Assembly (NCBI GenBank): GCA_031276865.1
Contig: JAISMF010000106.1
Location: forward strand, 62,001-126,000
DNA: 64,000 nucleotides
Origin: Deltaproteobacteria bacterium
Lineage (GTDB): Bacteria; Desulfobacterota; Desulfarculia; Adiutricales; Adiutricaceae
Direction of reading: 5' to 3'
The number at the start of each line of letters is the position of its first letter. Within the stretch, counting starts at the first letter, position 1. The notes under the pieces were generated by a model. That model searched no databases. It had not been told where the DNA came from and saw nothing but the letters and a program-made list of their open reading frames with translations. Position numbers and translations under genes: made by a program. Positions 16,768 through 23,709 of this stretch are shown in pieces.

Positions 16768-18717
16768 ATGGCGGAAGACCCCTCCCGGAAAAACGAACCC
16801 CCCCCCGAGACCATGACCCTGGACGAGCCGCCCGGCCAAAGCGGCTCCGGCATCCTGGGAAACGCCGTCTTCAGCGGGGACGCCCCGCCGGGGCCATCCT
16901 CTTTAATCCCCGAGGCGGAGGCGGAGGAGGCCCGGGAGGCCGCCTCCGCCCTCAAGTCCTTTTCCGGGAAGATAAAAGAGCGGGCCGCAGGCGGGGACTT
17001 GAACGAGGCCGCGCCTGAGGGAGGCCGCGAAGGAGCGAGGGAGGCCGTCCTGGCCGCCTCGGCGGGCGACGCCCTGGACATGGCCGCGGGCGAGGGCTCC
17101 CCGCTCTCCCCCACCATCCACAGCGAAGCGGACGCGGTGAGCGGCCTGGACCTCTCCCCCCCCGGGGAGGCGTTCGCGGAGGCGCCGAAAAACGCCGTGT
17201 CCAGGGGTTTGGCCGCCCTCTTCGGCTCCATAGCCCGTCTCTGGAAGAGGATCCCCCCCCTGGAGGACATCTTCGACATGATCCTAAGCTCCCTGGGCTT
17301 CCAGCGGAAACCCGGGAGCATGCTGCGCCGGGCCCAGAGCCTGGCCGCCAAGGGACGCTACGCCGACGCCATCAAGTGGTATCGGGACATCCTCTACTTA
17401 AGGCCTTTAACCATTTCGGCCTACGACGGCCTGGGAAGGGTCTACTTCCGGATGGGCCTAACCGAGGAGGCCAACCGCGAGTTCACCATCGCCGACTCCC
17501 TGGAGCGCCTGGTGAACAACCGCGACGATTTGGAGGCCGCGACCCTGCTCGCCCGGGCGTTGGTCGCCCGCAAACAGTCCAAAATGGCGGCCTCCCTTTT
17601 GGAGCCCGTTTTAATCGCCCACTTCTACTCCCCCAACAACTCCAACATCTTTAAAGGCATGGGCGAGGTCTACGCCGACCTTCGGGCCACCAAAAAAATG
17701 GCCCAGGTCTACGAGGCCGGCCTCGAGCAGCACCCCGACGACCACGAGTTCTACATCCTCAAAGGCAATTTGGACATCAAGCTGGGCCGCGCCGCCCAAG
17801 GCGAGAAGCTCGTGCGCTGGGGCAAACTCATGGGCCGCCTCAAGGACAACCCCCAGGACATCAACGCCAACACCTCCATGGGGGAGCTCATGCTCAAAGA
17901 GGGCCGGACGGAGGAGGGTCTCACCTATCTGCGCCAGGCGGCCACCCTCACGCCGGAGAACAGCGGCATCCGCTGGCGGCTCTTCAACCTCTACCAGAAG
18001 CAGGGAAACTACCCGGAGGCGCTGCGCTACTTCCAGGAGGTCCTGGCCATAGAGCCGGACAACGAGGAGCTCCAGTACAAGCTGGCCGACTTCTACCGCC
18101 GCAACAAGCACTTCGAGGAGGCCTTCCACATCTACAAGACCCTGACCCTGAAGCACCCCAGGGATCCGCGGCCCCATGGGCTCATGTCCGCCGTCCTAAG
18201 CGACATGGGCCAAACCGACGAGGCCCAGAACGCGCAGATCCTGGCCGACACCCTGGCCATAGGCCTAAAGGAGAACCCCGATCACAAAGAGACGGTCACC
18301 TTCGTCAAATACCTTTTCAGCATCAACGCCAACAAGGAGGCCGGGGAGTGGCTGGACAAGGGGCTCGCCCACTGGCCCTACCACGGGGAGCTCATCATCA
18401 TCAAGGCCAAGATCCTCTACAACGAGTACCGCTACAAGGAGGCCGTGAACCTCCTTAAGCGGCTCATCTCGGTGAAGCACGACGTGGCCGAGCCCCACAT
18501 GTGGATGGCCCTCTGCTACCAGCGCATGAGCAACAACATGGCCGCCTTAGCCGAGGCCCAGCTGGCCACGCGGCTCGCCCCCAAAAGCTACACCGCCCAC
18601 AAGATCTTGGGCGACATCCTCAAAGAGCAGAAGAAGCTCTCCCAGGCCAACGCCGCCTACGAGGTGGCGGACATGATCCGCCTGAGCCAGCAGGGGGGAA
18701 AATCCGGCCGCAAATAA
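16768..18717 (+). CDS. Tetratricopeptide-repeat protein (649 aa)
   Basis: The first 170 residues are Pro/Glu/Ala-rich and low in complexity, probably disordered. From about 190 onward the protein is a chain of TPR units, for example YADAIKWYRDILYLRPLTISAYDGLGRVYFRMG, GLTYLRQAATLTPENSGIRWRLFNLYQKQGNYPEALRYFQEVLAIEPDNEEL and EEAFHIYKTLTLKHPRD. No signal peptide or membrane segment is seen, so it is probably a cytosolic scaffold for protein-protein contacts. No enzymatic domain is present. Partner unknown. A strong terminator follows at 18,801-18,834. Confidence 0.85.
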   Translation: MAEDPSRKNEPPPETMTLDEPPGQSGSGILGNAVFSGDAPPGPSSLIPEAEAEEAREAASALKSFSGKIKERAAGGDLNEAAPEGGREGAREAVLAASAGDALDMAAGEGSPLSPTIHSEADAVSGLDLSPPGEAFAEAPKNAVSRGLAALFGSIARLWKRIPPLEDIFDMILSSLGFQRKPGSMLRRAQSLAAKGRYADAIKWYRDILYLRPLTISAYDGLGRVYFRMGLTEEANREFTIADSLERLVNNRDDLEAATLLARALVARKQSKMAASLLEPVLIAHFYSPNNSNIFKGMGEVYADLRATKKMAQVYEAGLEQHPDDHEFYILKGNLDIKLGRAAQGEKLVRWGKLMGRLKDNPQDINANTSMGELMLKEGRTEEGLTYLRQAATLTPENSGIRWRLFNLYQKQGNYPEALRYFQEVLAIEPDNEELQYKLADFYRRNKHFEEAFHIYKTLTLKHPRDPRPHGLMSAVLSDMGQTDEAQNAQILADTLAIGLKENPDHKETVTFVKYLFSINANKEAGEWLDKGLAHWPYHGELIIIKAKILYNEYRYKEAVNLLKRLISVKHDVAEPHMWMALCYQRMSNNMAALAEAQLATRLAPKSYTAHKILGDILKEQKKLSQANAAYEVADMIRLSQQGGKSGRK

Positions 18718-18800
18718 AAAAGCCCCAAGGGGCGAAAAAGGGCCAAGCGAAGAAAAACCCCTAGGCGCCCCGAATCCGGGGATTGGAAAACAAACCGGAG

Positions 18801-18834
18801 AAAAAAAACGGGGGGCGAAGCCCCCCTTTTTTTT
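18801..18834. terminator. Bidirectional intrinsic terminator between the TPR and lytic transglycosylase genes
   Basis: GGGGGGC-GAA-GCCCCCC, a perfect 7-bp GC stem, is flanked by eight A on the left and eight T on the right. It therefore works for the plus-strand TPR gene and the convergent minus-strand transglycosylase gene. Confidence 0.9.
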
Positions 18835-18837
18835 CTC

Positions 18838-19005
18838 CCGAAATTATTTTATCCGGAACTTTTTTCTCCGTATTTTTTTACTTTCGAAACATTTCTCTTC
18901 GGAGCTTTTTTCCGAAAATATTTTTCCCAGAAATTTTCTTCTCCGAAGCATTCACCTCCGAAATTTTAATCTCCGAAGTATCATCCCCCGAAACTTTAAG
19001 GACGG
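18838..19005. repeat. Minisatellite of degenerate 15-bp units (consensus CCGAAnnTTTnnTCT)
   Basis: About eleven head-to-tail degenerate units, including CCGAAATTATTTTAT, CCGAAGCATTCACCT, CCGAAATTTTAATCT and CCGAAGTATCATCCC, with small length changes on the left. Read on the plus strand it would encode period-5 peptides such as IFFPE-IFFSE-AFTSE-ILISE. It lies between two convergent genes and after a terminator, so translation is doubtful. Confidence 0.75.
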
Positions 19006-19010
19006 CGCCC

Positions 19011-21092
19011 TTAAAAATCCGGCGGACTCTTTTCCGGAAGCTTCACCGGACGGCTCAAATCCGGGCCCGCGCCCTCCCCCAGGTAGGCCAGCTCGTAGGC
19101 GTGGGCGGCGCTTAAAACGTTCCGGACGTAGGCCGAGGTCTCGGGAAAGGGAAAGGTCTCCACGAAAACATCCTCCGCCAGGCCCTCCCGGGCCTTGACG
19201 GTCCGCAAAACGTTCCGGGGGCCGCCGTTATAGGAGGCCAGGGCCAGGGGCAGCGACTGGAAGGAGTCCAAAAGCAGGCTCAGATAAAAGGTCCCGTAGC
19301 GGATGTTGATTTCGGGATCGAAGAGCTCCTCCTCGTTTACCGGCTCCTCTCCCAAGAGCTCCGCTATCCTTTCCGCCGTGGCGGGCAGAAGCTGGGTGAG
19401 GCCCCGCGCGTTGGAGCGGGAGACGGCGCCGCTTTGAAAGGCGCTCTCGGAGCGGATGAGGGCCAAAACGAGCTGGGGGGGGATCCCGTAAAGGCGGTAG
19501 GCCTCCAAAATCTCGCCGCCGAAGACCAGGGGATGGTTCCAGCGGGTGTTCTCCGGATAGACGGGCCCGGCTTTGAAATTCCGCATGAGGAGGACGGCCA
19601 GGCGCGGCTCGCCCGCGTAGGCGGCCATCAGGGAGAGCCGCCTCGCGAAGTCCCCTCCCCCTCCGCCCGTTTTTAAAAGCTCCCGGGAATGGCGGAGCTC
19701 GTCCATGGCCGCGGCCCGATCCCCGGCCTCCCAGTGGAGGAAGATGGCCGCCCGGGCCCGGCCCTCCTCGCCGGGACCGGCTTTCACCGGCGCCTCGACG
19801 TGATCCGGCCAAGGCGGGGGCACCCGGTCCGTCACCCAGAGGTAGAAGCCCAAGGAATCCTCGTCCCGACCGGTGGGGCTGGTTAGGAGCCGGGCCAAAA
19901 GAAAAGCCGTCGGAGGCTCTCCCCTTTCAACCCGGTTCAAGCTCCGGAAGCGCCCGGAGGCGAGCATGGCGTAATAGCCGGGGGGGCCCTTCGCCGCCTG
20001 GGCGTAGCACTCGGAGGCCTCCCGGTACATGAGCAGATCCTCGAAGGCCCGGCCCTTGAAATAGGCCGCCCGCTGGCCCCTCTCCCCGCCCTTTTCCCGC
20101 TCGGATTCGAAATAGTCCAAGGCCTTTTCCGGCTCGCCCGCGGCCATGCGGGAGATCCCCAAATAATAAGACCAGTCCGGCACCCGGTCTTTAAGTTCGG
20201 GGCGCGCGGCTAAAAGCCTCTCCGCCTCCTCCGTCTTTCCGCCCTTGGCCAGGATGTCGAAGACCTTGGAAAGCTCGGAGAGCCTCTGGCGGCCCTTGAG
20301 GGTCATGGCCGCGGCCTCTCTGTACTCCGCGGCCTTGAGGGGGTCGCCCTCCCTGAGGGCGATGGTGGAGAGCCACCTTAAGGCCGCCCTGTCCGTCCGG
20401 GTCGCGAAGAGCTCCCTCGCCTTGGCGAAATCCCCGACGCGGACGGAGAGGATCGCCTCCTGGAGGGCGATCTCCTTGCGGAGGTCCTCCGGAAGGGACA
20501 AGTCGGCGAGGGCCGTTTCGGCCAGCGCCAAGGCCTCCTGGTTCTTCCACTCGAAGGCGAGGCATTTCACCAGCCGCAAGACCGCCCGGCCGTCCCCTTT
20601 GGCGGAAAGGTCCCGTAAAAGATGGCGGTAGCCCCCCAGGGCCCGGGTCCAGTGCAGCTCCCTCTCGTCGGAGTTTAAGATTTCATCGTAGATTAAAAGG
20701 GCCTCGGCGGGAGCGTCCCGGCTCACGAGCGCCGCCTCCAAAGAACGCGTCCCCCGCCAGGAGCGCGCCTCCCGCGGCTGACTCCGGAGGAAGGCCAAGG
20801 CCTCGGAAAACCTCTCCTGGCGGATGAGATCCACGGCGCGGCCGTAGGCCGCCTTCCGCCGGCCGTAAAGGGAGGGGCTCTCGATTACGGCCGCGGCCGG
20901 GACGAAATCATCTTTGGGAAAGGGGGCTTCGAAAAAAATCGGTTGAGTTTTTCCGGGAAGGCCCCGGGCCTCCAGAAGGCCCGGGGCTGCGAAATGAAAA
21001 AGGAGGGTGAAAAGGAGGGGGAGGAGGAAAAAGGAGGGGGGGAAGACTAGTCGGGGCGGGAGGGGAAGGCCGGCTTCTCTTTTTCCGGACAC
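19011..21092 (-). CDS. Soluble lytic murein transglycosylase (Slt-type)
   Basis: Cleaves the MurNAc-GlcNAc bond of peptidoglycan in the periplasm. An N-terminal hydrophobic segment (residues 18-42) acts as signal peptide. About 400 residues of helical TPR-like superhelix (the U domain of Slt70) follow, then the SLT catalytic domain: LVLALIRSESAFQ with the catalytic Glu near 549, SNARGLTQLLPATA and LALASYNGGPRNV. The length of 693 is close to E. coli Slt70 (645). It is the last gene of a serC-serA-slt run: 12 bases separate it from serA. Confidence 0.9.
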   Translation of the reverse strand: MSGKREAGLPLPPRLVFPPSFFLLPLLFTLLFHFAAPGLLEARGLPGKTQPIFFEAPFPKDDFVPAAAVIESPSLYGRRKAAYGRAVDLIRQERFSEALAFLRSQPREARSWRGTRSLEAALVSRDAPAEALLIYDEILNSDERELHWTRALGGYRHLLRDLSAKGDGRAVLRLVKCLAFEWKNQEALALAETALADLSLPEDLRKEIALQEAILSVRVGDFAKARELFATRTDRAALRWLSTIALREGDPLKAAEYREAAAMTLKGRQRLSELSKVFDILAKGGKTEEAERLLAARPELKDRVPDWSYYLGISRMAAGEPEKALDYFESEREKGGERGQRAAYFKGRAFEDLLMYREASECYAQAAKGPPGYYAMLASGRFRSLNRVERGEPPTAFLLARLLTSPTGRDEDSLGFYLWVTDRVPPPWPDHVEAPVKAGPGEEGRARAAIFLHWEAGDRAAAMDELRHSRELLKTGGGGGDFARRLSLMAAYAGEPRLAVLLMRNFKAGPVYPENTRWNHPLVFGGEILEAYRLYGIPPQLVLALIRSESAFQSGAVSRSNARGLTQLLPATAERIAELLGEEPVNEEELFDPEINIRYGTFYLSLLLDSFQSLPLALASYNGGPRNVLRTVKAREGLAEDVFVETFPFPETSAYVRNVLSAAHAYELAYLGEGAGPDLSRPVKLPEKSPPDF

Positions 21093-21104
21093 CGGAGGCC
21101 CCCT

Positions 21105-22031
21105 CTACAGCCCGGAGAGGTATTCCACCATGAGCTCGGCGATCTTTCGGGCCACCCCCAGCTGGGCCTCCTCGGTGGCCGCCCCGATGTGCGGGCTCGC
21201 CACGAAGTTGGGAAGCTTCAGGAGGGGGGAGCCCTCCGGGGGCTCCTTTTGAAAGACGTCGGCCGCGGCCCCGGCGATTAAATTTTCCGCGAGGGCCCGG
21301 TGGAGATCCGCCTCGTTCACCAGCCCCCCCCGGGCGCAGTTGATGAGGAAGGCCGTCTTTTTAAAGCGGGAGAGGACTTGGTAGTTTATCATGCCCAGGG
21401 TCTCTTTTTCCTGGGGGAGGTGCAGCGAGACGAAGTCGGATTCCCGGTAGACGGTCTCGAGCTTTTCCGGCCGCGCCCCGAACCGCTCGATCACCTCGCC
21501 TGGCACCACCGGATCGTAGGCCGTCACGTTCATGCCCAGACCCCGGGCCTTCTGGGCCACCAGGCGCCCGATATGCCCGAAACCCACGAGGCCCATGGTT
21601 TTCCCGCGCAGTTCGGAACCCGAAAGGCTCTTTTTTTCCCAGCGGCCATCCTTAAGGGAGTTCAAGGCCCGGTAGAGGTCGCGGGCCAAAATGAAGCAGT
21701 ATGACACGGTGAGCTCGGCCACGGCGTTGGCGTTCAGGCCCGGGGTGTTTAAAACCCTTATCCCCAGATCTTTCGCCGCCTGGACGTCGATGTTGTCCAA
21801 CCCCGCCCCGGCCCGGCCCACCACTTTGAGGGAACCGGCCTTGCCCTTGCTTAAAATCGCGGCCGTCACCTTGGTGGCCGAGCGCACCACCTGCCCGTCG
21901 TAGTTTCCGATGATCTTCTCCAGCTCCTCCGGGCTCAAGCCGACGGAGACGTCGTAGGAGATTCCGGCCTTGTCGAAGACCTCGGTAAGGGGTCCTTCCA
22001 TCTTGTCGCTTATGAGTATCCTGAAGACCAC
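21105..22031 (-). CDS. serA: D-3-phosphoglycerate dehydrogenase, short form
   Basis: Oxidises 3-phosphoglycerate to 3-phosphohydroxypyruvate, the first step of serine synthesis. The NAD-binding motif is GLVGFGHIGR. Substrate and catalytic residues appear as INCARGG (Arg), DVFQKEPP (Glu) and ASPHIGAAT (His). At 308 aa it contains only the catalytic and NAD domains and lacks the C-terminal ACT domain that gives serine feedback in longer forms. Hydroxypyruvate or glyoxylate reductases share this fold, but its position directly after serC supports the serA call. Confidence 0.88.
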   Translation of the reverse strand: MVFRILISDKMEGPLTEVFDKAGISYDVSVGLSPEELEKIIGNYDGQVVRSATKVTAAILSKGKAGSLKVVGRAGAGLDNIDVQAAKDLGIRVLNTPGLNANAVAELTVSYCFILARDLYRALNSLKDGRWEKKSLSGSELRGKTMGLVGFGHIGRLVAQKARGLGMNVTAYDPVVPGEVIERFGARPEKLETVYRESDFVSLHLPQEKETLGMINYQVLSRFKKTAFLINCARGGLVNEADLHRALAENLIAGAAADVFQKEPPEGSPLLKLPNFVASPHIGAATEEAQLGVARKIAELMVEYLSGL

Positions 22032-22170
22032 GTCGCTCCTCTTTTCACCATGCGCCCGGGGGCGCTTTGAAAAACATCGGCTCGCTTCCCCATGGGGGAA
22101 AAGCGCGCCTTTGCCAAAACAGCCGGAAAGATCCGGAATTAGCGAAAGTTGTCAGGCCTGGACGAAAGTC

Positions 22171-22290
22171 GTCCGGAGTTGTTTAAAGCCACTCGGAGTT
22201 GTTTAATTTCACTCGGAGTTTTTAAAGTTACTCCGAATTGTTTAAAGTCGTCCGAAGTTACTTAAAATCGCCCTTAGTTATCCGAAATTA
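22171..22290. repeat. Minisatellite of about 20-bp units (consensus ACTCGGAGTTGTTTAAAGYC)
   Basis: Five to six imperfect head-to-tail copies, for example 22,171-22,190, 22,191-22,210, 22,211-22,229, 22,230-22,249 and 22,250-22,269, becoming degenerate toward 22,290. It lies in the gap between serC and serA, which are on the minus strand. The units are not an obvious hairpin. Confidence 0.8.
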
Positions 22291-22333
22291 CCTGAAGAAA
22301 CGGTAGCTTAGGCGGAAACGCCAAATAGTTTCA

Positions 22334-22378
22334 GGGGAAGGCCGCGGCTTTCCCGGGGAAGGCCGCGGCTTTTTTTAG
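22334..22378 (+). repeat. 21-bp tandem repeat forming a hairpin with a T run
   Basis: GGGGAAGGCCGCGGCTTT occurs twice (22,334-22,351 and 22,355-22,372). The copies can also pair with each other (CCGCGGCTTT with GAAGGCCGCGG, one G-U), and seven T follow on the plus strand. The T run points opposite to serC and serA, so a terminator role would only apply to antisense transcription. It may instead be a structured spacer in the serC-serA message. Confidence 0.55.
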
Positions 22379-22384
22379 GGATTG

Positions 22385-23518
22385 TCAGGCCCGCCTCTGA
22401 AATTCCGCCATGAACTCGATCAAGGTCTTAACCGCCTCCGCCGGCACGGCGTTGTAGATGGAGGCCCTGATCCCCCCCACCGAGCGGTGTCCGTTCAAGC
22501 CCCAGAGCCCCTCCTTTTTGGCCTGGGCCAAGAAAGCCTCTTCGAGCTCCGGCGTGGGCAGCCTGAAGGTGACGTTCATGAGCGAGCGGCTGTCCTCGCG
22601 GGCCGTGCCCCGGTAAAAGCCCTGGGATTGGTCGATGGCGAGGTAAAGCGCGGCGGCCTTCTTTTGATTGATCGCGGCCATCCGGGAAAGGCCGCCTATC
22701 TTGTTCCTCAGCCACTTCATCACCAGTCCGGCCACGTAGATGCTGAAGACCGGAGGGGTGTTGTACATGCTGTCGGACTCCAGGTAGGTGCGGTAGTCCA
22801 AAAGGCGCGGCAGGCCCTTTTTGCCGGTGGCGGCGAATTCCGGCTTGATCAGGACGATGGTGAGCCCGGCCGGACCCACGTTCTTCTGGGCGCCGGCGTG
22901 CGCTAAAACGAAGTTTTTCAAGTCGAGGGGCCGGGAGAGGAAATCGCTGGACATATCGGATATGAGCGGGGCCGGGGCCTTTTCCGGAAAAGAGCGCCAC
23001 TCGGTTCCCCGCACGGTGTTGTTGGCCGTGAGGTAGACGTAGCGGGCCTCCTGGGAAAAATCAAAAGAGTCGGGAATGCGGGTGAAGTCGTCTTTTTGGG
23101 AGGAGGCGGCCAAGCGGGCCTTGGACCCGCAGACCAAGGCCTCCTTGTAGGCCTTGTCCGACCACATGCCGGTGTTCACGTAATCGGAAACCGCCCCGTC
23201 CGCCGCGAAGTTCATGGGGATCATCGCGAACTGCAAGGAGGCCCCGCCCTGGAGGAAGATCGCCCGCCACTCGGATCCCAGCCCCAAAAGCGCGAGGATG
23301 TCGCTTTCGCAGTCCCCGACCATTTGAACCACCCTTTTATCCCGGTGGCTGATTTCCATCATGGACATGCCGGAGCCTCGCCAGTTTAACAGCTCGCCCG
23401 CGGCCTCCTCTAAGACCTCCTGGGGCAGAGCCGCCGGGCCCCCGTTGAAGTTGTAGACCCGGCCGTACCCGCGTCCGGCTTTAAGCGCCTTTTCCGGCGT
23501 TTCCGCCTCTGAACTCAT
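22385..23518 (-). CDS. serC: Phosphoserine aminotransferase
   Basis: PLP enzyme that transfers the amino group from glutamate to 3-phosphohydroxypyruvate, giving phosphoserine. Length (377 aa) is only slightly above the family norm because of a 20-residue N-terminal extension before VYNFNGGPAALPQEVLEEA. The PLP lysine lies in AHAGAQKNVGPAG. RGSGMSMMEISHRDK and GHRSVGGIRASIYNAVP are SerC signatures. The start ATG has AGGAG at good spacing. It heads a unit with serA and slt, with a 353-base repeat-bearing gap before serA. Confidence 0.95.
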   Translation of the reverse strand: MSSEAETPEKALKAGRGYGRVYNFNGGPAALPQEVLEEAAGELLNWRGSGMSMMEISHRDKRVVQMVGDCESDILALLGLGSEWRAIFLQGGASLQFAMIPMNFAADGAVSDYVNTGMWSDKAYKEALVCGSKARLAASSQKDDFTRIPDSFDFSQEARYVYLTANNTVRGTEWRSFPEKAPAPLISDMSSDFLSRPLDLKNFVLAHAGAQKNVGPAGLTIVLIKPEFAATGKKGLPRLLDYRTYLESDSMYNTPPVFSIYVAGLVMKWLRNKIGGLSRMAAINQKKAAALYLAIDQSQGFYRGTAREDSRSLMNVTFRLPTPELEEAFLAQAKKEGLWGLNGHRSVGGIRASIYNAVPAEAVKTLIEFMAEFQRRA

Positions 23519-23709
23519 AAAAAAACTCCTGAATGCGAATTAAAAACCCCGTAGGAACCCGAGCGTCGGCCTCGGGAAAACAAGGCTGGGGAGAAAAGAT
23601 CTCCGAAAGCGGGGATTTTAGACCATCCGCCGCGAAAACACAAACGCCCGAAAGGGTCCGAGGCGGCCCCTAAGGCGCCGCGGCGGAATAAAGGCGGCCT
23701 TAGGCCTCC

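Noticed and set aside
18783-19115. 110-codon plus-strand frame across the 15-bp repeats
   Set aside because: It starts before and runs through a strong terminator, has no ribosome binding site, and its end overlaps the transglycosylase gene in antisense; treated as repeat DNA.
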